Shown piece by piece: positions 29,069-38,530 of a stretch of 64,000 nucleotides of DNA (the first letter of the stretch is position 1; the number at the start of each line of letters is the position of its first letter). Source of the stretch: Flavobacterium flavigenum (GTDB lineage: Bacteria; Bacteroidota; Bacteroidia; Flavobacteriales; Flavobacteriaceae); assembly GCF_027111255.2 (NCBI RefSeq), contig NZ_CP114285.2, positions 2,480,001-2,544,000 of the forward strand. The letters are read 5' to 3'. The translations under genes were made by a program, and so were the position numbers. Under the pieces are notes generated by a model. The model searched no databases and was not told where the DNA came from. It saw nothing but the letters and a program-made list of their open reading frames with translations.

Positions 29069-30736
29069 TTATTTTAAAGCTTTCACTGATTGAGCTGCGT
29101 AAGTATTAGCAGGATCCAAAGCCAAAGTTTTATTAAAATATTCAACAGCCTTAGCTTTATCAGTATTGGCATAAGCAGCACCAATTGAATTATAAGATTC
29201 AACAATTTTTTTAACAGTCGCTGGTTTAGCTAATTCTTCAGCTCCTTTAGCAGTAATTTTATTAACATACTCTGTATAATACTTGATAATCAAATCATCT
29301 TTATCCAATAAACTATTGATTCTGGCTTTGTAAATGTAAGCCTCGTCATAAGTAGGAGAAGCAACTAAAACTTTGTCAAAAGTAGCATCTGCATTTGCTA
29401 AAGCTGCTTTATCACGGCTTTCAGCAGGTTTTCCAGCATTTCCGTAGTAAACAGAAATTCCATAATACACAGCGTCATCTAAATAATTTTTAGATTCTGT
29501 GTTAGCTGCTCCAAGTTCAAAAATAGCGGCAGCCTGAGTGTATTGTTTTTTTCCGAATAAAGCTTTACCAAAATCGGCAAGTTCTTCTACAACTAAAGGT
29601 TCTAATTCAATTGCTTTCTTGATATCAGCAAAACCAGCATCGAAAGCAGCCTGATCTACTACACCTTCTGCATTAGTCCCTTTTTTAATTTTAGATAAAC
29701 CTAAATATAAATAATCCCTTCCAATTACTTTGTTTGTAGGCACTTTTATAAAATCTTCAATAGATTTAATTGCCACATCAGGATTACCATTTTCATATGC
29801 AGCATATCCTAAATATCTGAAAATTCTAGGATTCACTTTATCTTCTGCAATCATTTTGTTTGCAACCTCTTCAAGTTTTTTATAATCTTTAACCAAGATT
29901 AAGAAATCAGCATGACGCATTTTAGAATCTAAAGAATAGTCTGTAAGACTTAAATATTTCTCATAATTCGTAATTGCATTTTGTAAATTCACTTTAGCAG
30001 TCGAAGGCTTATTTCTTGCCCATTTGTAATATGTTTCAGCTAACTCTCTGTAAACAGGACCATAATTAGCATTTAAGGCGATAACTTCATTGAAAGATTT
30101 TATTGCTTCATCATACGATTTGGCTCCTTTCAACAAAACTCCTAATTGCATTTTAGCTCTCAAAAGCGTTGGATCAGCAGTAAAGGCATCACGGTAAGCT
30201 TTATAAGCATCATTTTGATTATTTGCTCCGTAATATGCATCACCAATTGCTAAAAGAGCAGTAGCATTTTGTGGTTCAATAGCCAAAGCACGCTTAAGGA
30301 CGGCAATAGCATTGTTGTAATCAGGATTGTCAGAATTAATATAGGCACGACCGATATAAATAAATTCATCCACATCTTTGCGTTTCATATCTTTTGTTGC
30401 CAAGCCGAAGTTAGCTTGGGCAGCAGCAGCATTTTTCTGATCCAAGTCAAGTTGACCTAATCCAATATAATTTAAATTCTTTTTATCTGATGCTTCTAGT
30501 CCATTTAAATAATAGATTTTAGCAGAGTCAACAACACTTTCATTTAAATATATATTCCCTAAAACAAAGTTAGCTTCACCATCAGAAGGTTTAGCTTTTA
30601 TAATTGATTTCAGTAAAGACTTTGCTTTCTGAAATTGTTCTGCATCGATTGCTTTTTTAGCCTCTTTGATGTCTTGCGCTTTTACAACAGAAGCTGAAGC
30701 AACTAAGGCAAGACTTAAAATTTTGAATTTGTTCAT
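29069..30736 (-). CDS. TPR-repeat protein, exported
   Basis: 555 residues with a signal peptide (MNKFKILSLALVASASVVKAQ). Repeated 34-residue helix pairs run through the protein, for example AKSLLKSIIKAKPSDGEANF, AIAVLKRALAIEPQNATALL, AYKAYRDAFTADPTLLRAKM and the C-terminal AVEYFNKTLALDPANTYAAQ. It ends the ExbB-ExbD-TonB operon, 11 nt after the PstS-like gene. Probably a periplasmic scaffold protein; no enzyme motif. Its partner is unknown. Confidence 0.85.
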   Translation of the reverse strand: MNKFKILSLALVASASVVKAQDIKEAKKAIDAEQFQKAKSLLKSIIKAKPSDGEANFVLGNIYLNESVVDSAKIYYLNGLEASDKKNLNYIGLGQLDLDQKNAAAAQANFGLATKDMKRKDVDEFIYIGRAYINSDNPDYNNAIAVLKRALAIEPQNATALLAIGDAYYGANNQNDAYKAYRDAFTADPTLLRAKMQLGVLLKGAKSYDEAIKSFNEVIALNANYGPVYRELAETYYKWARNKPSTAKVNLQNAITNYEKYLSLTDYSLDSKMRHADFLILVKDYKKLEEVANKMIAEDKVNPRIFRYLGYAAYENGNPDVAIKSIEDFIKVPTNKVIGRDYLYLGLSKIKKGTNAEGVVDQAAFDAGFADIKKAIELEPLVVEELADFGKALFGKKQYTQAAAIFELGAANTESKNYLDDAVYYGISVYYGNAGKPAESRDKAALANADATFDKVLVASPTYDEAYIYKARINSLLDKDDLIIKYYTEYVNKITAKGAEELAKPATVKKIVESYNSIGAAYANTDKAKAVEYFNKTLALDPANTYAAQSVKALK

Positions 30737-30747
30737 CTTTATTGTAA

Positions 30748-31677
30748 TTAATTATTTTCTTTATCGTTTGTAATCTGATTTCTAATCTGGAGTTCTCTAC
30801 CAGGAGTTTTGACAGGCATTAAACCCGACTTCAAAACAATTCGCTGGCCAATATCTCCGGCAATGAAGGAAGCAAAGCCCATTCCTAATCCTGTGTATCC
30901 CTGACAATTTATGATATACAATTCACGTGCCAAAGGATATTTACCTTCAGCGATGTCATTTTGTGTAGGACTGTAATAATTATTATCCTTCACTCCTTTA
31001 ACACTCAGAACGTTTATATTGTGAACTAAATCCTGCATTTCAGGAGCTGGCTGTGAAAGCCAGTTAACTCCCACCACACCAACCATTCCATCATTTTCAG
31101 AAACAAATTTTATTACTTCGTCGTTTGTCTTAAAAGAAAAAACACCATCAGCAGGAATATCTTTAACTTTGGCCAAATCTTTCATGTACCGTACTGTACT
31201 TGAATTAGGATTATCAAACACCAGACCTTTTATTCGAGGATTTGGTATTCCTTTCATGAAATCAACTACAGTCTTCAACGCAATCAATGTATCTTTATTG
31301 CTCTTATTGGAAATAAAGGCAATTGCATCAATCGCAAACGGTGTAACTCTTGGATTTATTTTAAGCTTTATAAATTTATCTTTTTCTGCCTGAGTTAAAT
31401 CTCGCGCTGTAATAGCAACCTTTGTTTTTACATTCAGAAGGTCATTAATTACTTCTGCTTCAGATTTAGCCTTAGTATTTACTTTAGCATCATAATACGT
31501 CCCTTCAAAAACAGCAACCTGATCGTCGACAATTGGCTTCACTGTTTCATCAACTGCAATTTCTATCTTCCCTTTTAAAATCGTTTCATTATTAGAATCA
31601 TTTTTACTTTTTTGATTACACATTGCAAACAACAAAATAAAAATGACTAAGCCCAAAACTTTAACATTCTTTAACAT
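30748..31677 (-). CDS. PstS-like solute-binding lipoprotein
   Basis: 309 residues. A lipoprotein signal ends at about Cys20 (LLFAMCNQ). The remainder resembles PstS/PBP-like-2 proteins: VAITARDLTQ, VTPFAIDAIAFISN, GLVFDNPNSSTVRYM and the C-terminal YIINCQGYTGLGMGFASFIAG. It may bind a phosphate-like oxyanion, but here it sits among TonB-system genes, not with pst permeases, so its job may differ: perhaps a periplasmic partner of the TonB machine. Two nt after the small membrane protein gene. Confidence 0.78.
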   Translation of the reverse strand: MLKNVKVLGLVIFILLFAMCNQKSKNDSNNETILKGKIEIAVDETVKPIVDDQVAVFEGTYYDAKVNTKAKSEAEVINDLLNVKTKVAITARDLTQAEKDKFIKLKINPRVTPFAIDAIAFISNKSNKDTLIALKTVVDFMKGIPNPRIKGLVFDNPNSSTVRYMKDLAKVKDIPADGVFSFKTNDEVIKFVSENDGMVGVVGVNWLSQPAPEMQDLVHNINVLSVKGVKDNNYYSPTQNDIAEGKYPLARELYIINCQGYTGLGMGFASFIAGDIGQRIVLKSGLMPVKTPGRELQIRNQITNDKENN

Positions 31678-31679
31678 AC

Positions 31680-31910
31680 TTATTCAGTGTTAGAATTTAT
31701 TAATCTCAAAAATCGAATTGCGGAATATACTATCAATAAGATGCCAAATGCGTACCTGTACATAGGATCCATGTTCAATGGCAGTTTCTTCCAAAACATA
31801 ATCATTAAACCCAGTAGAAGATAAATTAAAAAAAACAATATTCCTAAAACGAGAAGAAATCGCTCTTTGAGCGATTTCTTCTGAATACTATTAAGTATAT
31901 TTTTTAACAT
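31680..31910 (-). CDS. Small two-helix membrane protein of the TonB operon
   Basis: 76 residues with two predicted transmembrane helices (FLLVLGILFFLIYLLLGLMI and YAFGILLIVYSAIRFL) separated by a short loop. Its start overlaps the tonB stop by one base (TAATG). Not otherwise recognised; the tight coupling suggests a structural role beside TonB. Confidence 0.75.
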   Translation of the reverse strand: MLKNILNSIQKKSLKERFLLVLGILFFLIYLLLGLMIMFWKKLPLNMDPMYRYAFGILLIVYSAIRFLRLINSNTE

Positions 31911-32713
31911 TATTCTGCAGATTGAATAGTAATTGGCAGAGAGTAAAGTACCCTTACTTTTTTACCATTTTGTTCGCCTGGAGTCCATTTTGGGCATTTT
32001 TTAAGAACCCTGATAGCTTCAGCTCCAGTCCCGTAACCGATATCTCTCAAAACTTTAATATCTGTTAATGAACCATCTTTTTCAACTACAAAAGTAACAT
32101 ATACTTTACCTTTTAAACCTTCTTCTTCCGGAGTCTTGTAATTGTTTCCTACGAATTTGTAGAATTTCTCCATTCCTCCAGGAAAGTCTGGTTTTACTTC
32201 GATACCAGCTGTGTTGTATACGTTGTTGTCTTCCTGAACGATTTCAGCAACCGGACCTTTACCTACTGGCTCATCAACAGTTAAAACTGCATCCGGATCA
32301 CCTTTGATAGTTTCAGAACCGATTTTCTTTTCCTTAAGATCCACAATTTTTGGTGGTTCCTCAGTAATCTCTTCAGTCTTAGCCACTACTGGCTTAACAA
32401 ATTTCACTTGATCCACTTTTGGTGGCGGTGGTGGTGGAGGCGGCAAATTTGGTTTTACCGGCTCTTTTGGCTTAGGAGGTAATTTTACCGTCGTAATTTT
32501 AATATCGTTATTTACTTCCTCTTCACCTGAATCTGGTAAAAAGCTGGCAATAAGAGGTGCAGCAATAGCTAAGCTGAAAATAACAGAACCAATGATAAGC
32601 GCTCTTACCGTAGTTTTAGTGTTTGATTTTCTCAGCTCGTATGCTCCATATATCTTATTACGTCCTTCGAATACGATATCAAGCCACTGATTTTTAATAA
32701 TATCTAATTTCAT
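31910..32713 (-). CDS. tonB: TonB energy transducer
   Basis: 267 residues: N-terminal cytoplasmic segment, TM about 37-58, a proline-rich periplasmic linker (KPNLPPPPPPPPKVD at 88-101), then a TonB C-terminal domain from about 177 (FPGGMEKFYKFV, GKVYVTFVVEKDGSLTDIKV, YSLPITIQ). It transmits proton-motive energy to TonB-dependent outer membrane receptors. Residues 101-168 also occur, rearranged, in the VIT protein at 60725-63850. Confidence 0.93.
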   Translation of the reverse strand: MKLDIIKNQWLDIVFEGRNKIYGAYELRKSNTKTTVRALIIGSVIFSLAIAAPLIASFLPDSGEEEVNNDIKITTVKLPPKPKEPVKPNLPPPPPPPPKVDQVKFVKPVVAKTEEITEEPPKIVDLKEKKIGSETIKGDPDAVLTVDEPVGKGPVAEIVQEDNNVYNTAGIEVKPDFPGGMEKFYKFVGNNYKTPEEEGLKGKVYVTFVVEKDGSLTDIKVLRDIGYGTGAEAIRVLKKCPKWTPGEQNGKKVRVLYSLPITIQSAE

Positions 32714-32753
32714 ATTTCTTGATTATTAGGTTATTGACAAAATAAAATTGCTT

Positions 32754-33302
32754 TTATTTTTTCTCTAACAATTCTGTTTCTTTAGGTTGAAAGTCATTAA
32801 CAATTGCATAAGTCCCAACTCCTGTAATAGCCATTTCATCCAAAATATCTACTAAGTTTTTATACTTAGATTTTTTACCTGGCTTGATGATTACGATAAT
32901 CCCCTTATTTTTGTCTCCTGTATATTCAATTACAGACTTTTTACGAGCCAGTAATTCTTTACGGATACCGCCTTTTCCATACTCAATATCTTTAGGCCCA
33001 GCTATAGGAGAATCTAATAATCCCATATAATAGATAAGTTTATTATTCTCACCCATCATAATAGTCATAGTTCGTTTTTCATCAACTTTTATGTCCTTAT
33101 TCTTAGTGTCATCCTCATCTTTATCTGGCAAACCTAAATTCATCGATTGCGGTTTTGACAACGTTGTGGTCAACATAAAGAATGTGATCAATAAGAATGC
33201 CAAATCTACCATTGCCGTTAAATCGACTTTCGAGTTTTGTTTTTTACTTCTTACTTTGCCACCTTTCCCGCCGCCACCGTCGCCGGTATTTAATTCAGCC
33301 AT
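32754..33302 (-). CDS. exbD: ExbD/TolR-type proton channel subunit (2)
   Basis: 182 residues with one N-terminal TM helix (VDLTAMVDLAFLLITFFMLT) in which the membrane aspartate (D in AMVDLAF) essential for proton passage is present. The periplasmic domain is the usual ExbD length with an expanded C-terminus. Second of two different exbD genes. Confidence 0.9.
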   Translation of the reverse strand: MAELNTGDGGGGKGGKVRSKKQNSKVDLTAMVDLAFLLITFFMLTTTLSKPQSMNLGLPDKDEDDTKNKDIKVDEKRTMTIMMGENNKLIYYMGLLDSPIAGPKDIEYGKGGIRKELLARKKSVIEYTGDKNKGIIVIIKPGKKSKYKNLVDILDEMAITGVGTYAIVNDFQPKETELLEKK

Positions 33303-33321
33303 TTTAGTGTATCTTTTTTAA

Positions 33322-33948
33322 TTAAAAATCTTTCCCTCTCATACCTGTAACTAAGTTAAAGGTATTTACTTTCTGGTCTTGTAAGATATCCATAATCTTC
33401 TTGATTTGTGGATAATCTTCTTTAGCATCTCCTTTAATTGCAATCTGCAATTCCTTATCATCTAAGTCAATCGCAGCTCTTCTTGAAACTAAAAGCCATT
33501 CTTTTAATTGATTATTTAAAGAATCAATCGGAATACCTGGCTGATTAGCTTTACTTCTGTCAGCAGCTTTCATATCGATAATCTGCTTTAGACTTGCAAG
33601 AGGCACACCAAAGTCATCCATTAATGCAAATTTCTCTTTATCCTGATCTGAAAAAGAAACGCCTAATTTATTACCCATTCCTTCAAGAGTTTTTTTACGC
33701 AACTCTCTTCCTTTTAGATCAAAAAACACTTTGCTTTTTCCTTCTTTATCTTTACCTACTGAGATGATAGCCAAATCTGAATCCGGCAATTTAGTCTGTA
33801 CAGTAGATGATGGAGTATCAACAGGAAGTGCCTCTGGCACCTTAGCAGTAGCGGTCAAAATAAAGAACGTAAGCAAAAGGAACGCAACATCACACATGGC
33901 AGTCATATCTGTCGATGTTGACTTTTTTTTCATTTTTATTTTAGCCAT
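33322..33948 (-). CDS. exbD: ExbD/TolR-type proton channel subunit (1)
   Basis: 208 residues with TM helix TDMTAMCDVAFLLLTFFILT including the conserved aspartate. Its periplasmic domain is longer than that of the second copy. Twin exbD genes are a normal Bacteroidota arrangement, possibly forming a mixed ExbD dimer inside the ExbB pentamer. Confidence 0.9.
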   Translation of the reverse strand: MAKIKMKKKSTSTDMTAMCDVAFLLLTFFILTATAKVPEALPVDTPSSTVQTKLPDSDLAIISVGKDKEGKSKVFFDLKGRELRKKTLEGMGNKLGVSFSDQDKEKFALMDDFGVPLASLKQIIDMKAADRSKANQPGIPIDSLNNQLKEWLLVSRRAAIDLDDKELQIAIKGDAKEDYPQIKKIMDILQDQKVNTFNLVTGMRGKDF

Positions 33949-33973
33949 TCTCTTTTTATTTTATTTTGATAAT

Positions 33974-34013
33974 TAATTCTAATTATTATCAAATAATTCT
34001 AATTATTATCAAA
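33974..34013. repeat. 20-bp tandem repeat between exbB and exbD
   Basis: The unit TAATTCTAATTATTATCAAA occurs twice head to tail (33974-33993, 33994-34013) within the 72-nt exbB-exbD gap. Copy number may vary between strains and could affect the expression ratio. Confidence 0.85.
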
Positions 34014-34019
34014 AATTAA

Positions 34020-34844
34020 TTATTGTCTTAAGCTTCCTCTGAATTTTCTGTAAGTATTAACGATTGTAGTACCAGCCTCATCGATAGAGTATGTTAAATC
34101 GTCAATTTTAGCAGTAAAGAAGTTATAAGAAACGATCGCTAATACAGAAGTAGAGATACCTGTTGCAGTGTTGATAAGTGCCTCAGAGATACCTGTTGCA
34201 AGAGCAGCCTGATCAGGAGTACCAGCAGAAGCTAACGCACCAAACGCTTTAATCATACCAGATACTGTTCCTAATAATCCTCCTAATGTTCCTAATGATA
34301 CTAAAGTAGAGATGATAGTCATGTTTTTCTCTAACATTGGCATTTCTAATGAAGTTGCCTCTTCAATTTCTTTGTGGATTACTTCTGAAGCTTCTTCACT
34401 GTTGAATCCTTCTTTTTTAACGTCCTGATATTTAATCAAAGCAGATTTAATTGCATTTGCAACAGAACCTTGTTGTTTGTCACATGAAGCGATAGCAGCC
34501 TCAATGTTTCCTTCTTTAATACTTCCCTGTACATTTTTCATAAATGTATCTAAGTTAGCTTTACCTGCAGCTTTTGAAATAACGATAAATCTTTCAATAG
34601 AAAAAACAACAACCATTAAAAACATACCTAATAATACTGGTACAATGAAACCTCCTTTATACACCATTCCTAAAGTATTGATTGGGTGACCTGTTTCAGG
34701 ATTACCACCTTCAAAGTTAGCTGAATCACCCATAACGAATTTCCAGATTAACCAACCAACAAAAACACATGCTGCAATAATGATTCCTGAAACCATTCCT
34801 CCTCCATTTGAAGTGCTTTCTTTTTTAACTTTAACGTTTGCCAT
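34020..34844 (-). CDS. exbB: ExbB/TolQ-type proton channel protein
   Basis: 274 residues with helices near residues 17-37, 70-90 (VPVLLGMFLMVVVFSIERFI), 175-200 and 215-240, and the MotA/TolQ/ExbB motif TLGGLLGTVSGMIKAF followed by SEALINTATGISTSVLAIVSYN. It forms the pentameric channel that powers TonB. First gene of the seven-gene operon, with a TAAATTTG -7 box at 34916-34909 upstream. Confidence 0.93.
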   Translation of the reverse strand: MANVKVKKESTSNGGGMVSGIIIAACVFVGWLIWKFVMGDSANFEGGNPETGHPINTLGMVYKGGFIVPVLLGMFLMVVVFSIERFIVISKAAGKANLDTFMKNVQGSIKEGNIEAAIASCDKQQGSVANAIKSALIKYQDVKKEGFNSEEASEVIHKEIEEATSLEMPMLEKNMTIISTLVSLGTLGGLLGTVSGMIKAFGALASAGTPDQAALATGISEALINTATGISTSVLAIVSYNFFTAKIDDLTYSIDEAGTTIVNTYRKFRGSLRQ

Positions 34845-35222
34845 TTTTTTTAATTTTAATAGTTTTAAATAATTTTTATTTTTAGTTATAATTTAACTTG
34901 TAGGGTAGCAAATTTATACGTTTAGTTTAAATAAAAAAACTTTTTTTAATTTAATTGAAGCAAATTTAACTTGATTTTAAAAAAGTTCTCATTAAATTGC
35001 CCACATCATTTTTTTAATAAAACAAAAAAAAGGTCAATTTGTAGAAAAATTACAACGTTTTAGTAAATATTCAAATATTCCTTTGCTATCTTCTTAAAAT
35101 GTTGCGAAATTATTTTTTACATTATTTCCAACTAAAAAGGCCGGTTTAATGTTAAAAAAATCATATTAAAACCATTAAAACCTAAGCAATACTCTTATAA
35201 TCATCTAAATCACGAACAAAAA
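34845..35222. other. Gap between exbB and the HerA-like gene
   Basis: 378 nt of very AT-rich sequence. A leftward TAAATTTG (34916-34909) is the likely exbB -7 box; no convincing -33 element was found. No open frame, repeat or RNA structure was recognised in the rest. Confidence 0.5.
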
Positions 35223-36740
35223 ATGAATAAAAAGGACAATTTTATTGAGGATATAAATAAAGGATATTCCTTTAAAGGTGACAGCATCATTTTAGGCGGT
35301 GCTATTCTGGACGGAGAAGCAACACCGGGAACGCATGTAAAAGTCCCTCTTAAAACTTTAAATCGTCACGGGCTCATTGCAGGTGCTACCGGGACAGGTA
35401 AAACGAAAACAATCCAGGTTTTTTCGGAGCAGCTTTCAAATGCCGGAATTCCTGTTCTGATGATGGACATAAAAGGTGATTTTAGCGGTATTGCAAAAGA
35501 AGGAAAAGAAGAAGGTTTTATTACTGAACGTCATGCTAAAATAAACCTACCTTATAGTATAGCTGCATTTCCTGTTGAGTTAATGTCATTATCTAAACAA
35601 AGTGGTGTACGTCTGCGTGCCACTGTTTCTGAATTTGGACCAGTACTATTTTCAAGGATTTTAGATCTTAATGACACGCAGGCAGGCGTTGTTGCTGTAA
35701 TTTTCAAATATTGTGATGATAAGAACATGCCTTTATTGGATCTAAAAGATATTAAAAAAGTCATCAACTACATTACAGAAGAAGGTAAAGAGGAAATTGA
35801 AGAAAGTTATGGTAAGATCTCTACTTCAACCACAGGAACTATCCTAAGAAAAATAATTGAACTCGAGCAACAGGGAGGCGATTTGTTTTTTGGGGAATTA
35901 TCTTTTGAAATTGATGATTTGATGCGAATTGATGAAAACGGAAAAGGATACGTAAATATCATTCGCCTGACCGACATTCAGGACAAACCAAAATTGTTCT
36001 CTACCTTTATGTTAAGCCTACTGGCGGAAATTTATCAGCAAATGCCGGAAAAAGGAGATGCTGACCAACCTGAATTAGTTATTTTTATTGATGAAGCTCA
36101 TTTAATTTTTAATGAAGCCAGCAAAGTCTTGTTAGAGCAAATTGAAACGATTGTAAAACTGATTCGTTCAAAAGGGATTGGTATTTATTTTATAACGCAG
36201 AATCCAATGGACGTTCCAAGTGGTGTTTTGGCACAGCTGGGACTAAAAATCCAGCATGCTCTTAGGGCTTTTACCGCAAATGATCGTCAGGCAATTAAAA
36301 AAACAGCAGATAATTACCCAACTTCTGAATATTACAAAACCGATGAATTACTTACGAGTTTAGGAATTGGGGAAGCACTGGTGACTGCCCTGAACGAAAA
36401 AGGAGTCCCGACCCCATTGGTTGCGACCATGATGCGCGCTCCTCAAAGCCGAATGGATATTTTAACTACTGATGAAATTGAAGAAATAAACAACAAATCC
36501 AAATTAGTTAAAAAATACAGTGAAGAAATCGATCGTGAAAGTGCCTACGAAATTCTGAACAAAAAAATTGAAGAGGCTGTACAGGCAGCAACAGAACAAG
36601 AAAAACAAGCTCCTGCTAAACCTTCAAAAACAGAGCCCAGCACTACCGAAGTAGTTACAAAATCTGTTCTTAAAGTTGTTACAAGTGCTACGTTTATAAG
36701 AGGCGTTTTTGGAGTTTTATCGAAATTCTTAAAAAAATAA
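35223..36740 (+). CDS. HerA-like ATPase (DUF853/YjgR family)
   Basis: 505 residues. Walker A GATGTGKTKT at 54-63, Walker B LVIFIDEAHLIF near 285-296, and the sensor-like YFITQNPMDVP, with GLKIQHALRAFT, typical of DUF853. The C-terminus is a charged, linker-like tail followed by a short hydrophobic helix (TFIRGVFGVLSKFLKK). Hexameric HerA/FtsK-type ATPase, cytoplasmic or membrane-tethered; its physiological task is unclear. Alone on its strand with no apparent nuclease partner. Confidence 0.88.
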   Translation: MNKKDNFIEDINKGYSFKGDSIILGGAILDGEATPGTHVKVPLKTLNRHGLIAGATGTGKTKTIQVFSEQLSNAGIPVLMMDIKGDFSGIAKEGKEEGFITERHAKINLPYSIAAFPVELMSLSKQSGVRLRATVSEFGPVLFSRILDLNDTQAGVVAVIFKYCDDKNMPLLDLKDIKKVINYITEEGKEEIEESYGKISTSTTGTILRKIIELEQQGGDLFFGELSFEIDDLMRIDENGKGYVNIIRLTDIQDKPKLFSTFMLSLLAEIYQQMPEKGDADQPELVIFIDEAHLIFNEASKVLLEQIETIVKLIRSKGIGIYFITQNPMDVPSGVLAQLGLKIQHALRAFTANDRQAIKKTADNYPTSEYYKTDELLTSLGIGEALVTALNEKGVPTPLVATMMRAPQSRMDILTTDEIEEINNKSKLVKKYSEEIDRESAYEILNKKIEEAVQAATEQEKQAPAKPSKTEPSTTEVVTKSVLKVVTSATFIRGVFGVLSKFLKK

Positions 36741-36750
36741 AAAACAATTA

Positions 36751-36790
36751 CAATGTCAAAAATCAATTCAGAAATTGATTTTTGACATTG
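36751..36790. terminator. Long bidirectional terminator hairpin
   Basis: An 18-bp perfect stem (36751-36768 with 36773-36790) with only a 4-nt loop lies between the convergent HerA-like and kynurenine monooxygenase genes. Confidence 0.85.
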
Positions 36791-36793
36791 AAT

Positions 36794-38137
36794 TTATTTG
36801 TGAAGCAATTCCAGAATCCTGTTTTCAACTTCTGGTGAATTCCAGATGTTTTCGATATTATCTAATTTTAAAACTTCTTCCATGATTTCGTTTTGGAAAT
36901 CTCCTATCGCCAGAGCCTCTGCGTAAGGACGATCACTAAATGTTACACGACTATATAACGGAATCCATTTATCAGGATGTTTGTCTGAAAAAACTTTTTC
37001 TATCTTCTTTTGCAGCAAAAATTTCTCATCTGCCGTTTTAGTGCTCATTTCTATAAAATTGCGATAAGAAAGTTCTGCAATCGCATCTGCATTTGGCTTA
37101 CGCGAAATTTGATATTCTGAAAAAATCTTTGTCCAGTCGTCACCATACCTTTCAATCATTTCATTTAAAACCGAAATATCTTCAAAACCGGCATTCATTC
37201 CTTGCCCGTAAAACGGAACAATGGCGTGACATGCATCTCCAATTAATGCGATTTTATTTTCAAAAGTCCACGGAAAACATTTCATCGTTACCAAAGTACT
37301 CGTTGGATTTTTAAAGAAATCATTTGCCAGTTCCGGAATTACCTCAATTGAATCCGGGAAGTTTTTCGTAAAAAAATCTTCTACCATCTCCCGGTCTGTT
37401 AATGAAGCAAATGAATTTTCTCCTTCAAAAGGCATAAATAAAGTACAGGTAAAACTTCCGTCAAGATTAGGAAGCGCAATCAGCATATATTCTCCTCTTG
37501 GCCAGATATGAAAAGAGTTTTTATCCAGTTTATGCGAGCCATCTGCATTTGCCGGAATATTAAGTTCCTTATAACCCATATTCAAAAATTCCTGTGAATA
37601 ATTGAACATGCTCTGACGCTGCATTCTGTGGCGAATCCTGGAAAAGGCACCATCGGCCCCAAAAACCATATCAAACTTTCTTTCTTCCCACTCCCCTCTT
37701 TCGGTTTCTCCAATGTGCAAAGTCGCATCATTCAAAGTAACATCCCAAACCTTCTGTTCAAAATAAAATTCGGCACCTGCCTCTTCAGCCAGGTCAATCA
37801 TTCTTCGGTTTAGTTTTCCTCTTGAAATCGAATATATCGATTCTCCTTCCTGACCGTAATTCTGAAAATTAAGTTTATCAACCAAATGAATCGCGCGCTT
37901 GTCCATCGGAATTGCAATTTCACGAACCGAGTCTCCAATACCAACTGCATCCAGCGCTTTCCAGCCCCGATTGGACATAGCAAGATTTATAGAACGTCCG
38001 GAGAAATTGATTTGGCGAATATCCGGACTGCGATCATAAACATGAACAGTATGTCCGGCTTTTTTAAGATAAATTGCCAAAAGTGATCCTACGAGTCCGG
38101 AACCAACTACAGCAATTTTTAATGGAGTTTGCATCAA
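36794..38137 (-). CDS. kmo: Kynurenine 3-monooxygenase
   Basis: 447 residues, FAD-dependent aromatic hydroxylase: N-terminal VVGSGLVGSLLAIYLKKAGH dinucleotide site, SINLAMSNRGW and DKRAIHLVD typical of KMO, GADGAFSRIRHRM, and the C-terminal GDACHAIVPFYGQGMNAGFED. It converts L-kynurenine to 3-hydroxykynurenine. Kynureninase, which acts next, is encoded at 47724-48998, so tryptophan breakdown or de novo NAD synthesis is probable. Confidence 0.92.
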   Translation of the reverse strand: MMQTPLKIAVVGSGLVGSLLAIYLKKAGHTVHVYDRSPDIRQINFSGRSINLAMSNRGWKALDAVGIGDSVREIAIPMDKRAIHLVDKLNFQNYGQEGESIYSISRGKLNRRMIDLAEEAGAEFYFEQKVWDVTLNDATLHIGETERGEWEERKFDMVFGADGAFSRIRHRMQRQSMFNYSQEFLNMGYKELNIPANADGSHKLDKNSFHIWPRGEYMLIALPNLDGSFTCTLFMPFEGENSFASLTDREMVEDFFTKNFPDSIEVIPELANDFFKNPTSTLVTMKCFPWTFENKIALIGDACHAIVPFYGQGMNAGFEDISVLNEMIERYGDDWTKIFSEYQISRKPNADAIAELSYRNFIEMSTKTADEKFLLQKKIEKVFSDKHPDKWIPLYSRVTFSDRPYAEALAIGDFQNEIMEEVLKLDNIENIWNSPEVENRILELLHK

Positions 38138-38530
38138 GGGAAAATCTAATATTGGGTCGTAAAAATAAGTAATAATTATACATAAGCTTTAAAATACAGC
38201 AATTATTTGCCGTAAAGGCTACGAAAATCTAAATATTTACATGGGCATGACCCGCTGAAAAAGCGGGCCGGGCTATTCGCTAAATCTTTTGTTCCGTTTC
38301 TCTTCACAAAAGGATACCGCTGCTATCCCTCATGCGGCACTCACTTTCATAAGGAAATCCTTTTAATGATTTATCAATAAAAAAAACACCGCTCTTGAAA
38401 CCAAAAGCTAAATCAACCGTCTAATATTTTATGAGATAAATCAATTCATTAAAAAATCGTAAATTAGACACAACTTACTGAATATCTAATAATTAAAAAA
38501 AATAATCAATCAAAAAACGAATCAGTCACT
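38138..38530. other. Gap holding REP-like element copy 3
   Basis: 393 nt without an open frame. It contains the inverted REP-like element at 38244-38335 (listed separately) and otherwise AT-rich sequence with no promoter matching the consensus that I could place. Confidence 0.5.
38244..38335. repeat. REP-like element, copy 3 (inverted)
   Basis: Read on the minus strand: GGGATAGCAGCGGTATCCTT, a divergent middle, CAAAAGATTTAGCGAATAGC, then a CCCGCTTTTTCAGCGGG hairpin. Matches copies 1 and 2 in order of conserved blocks. Confidence 0.72.
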
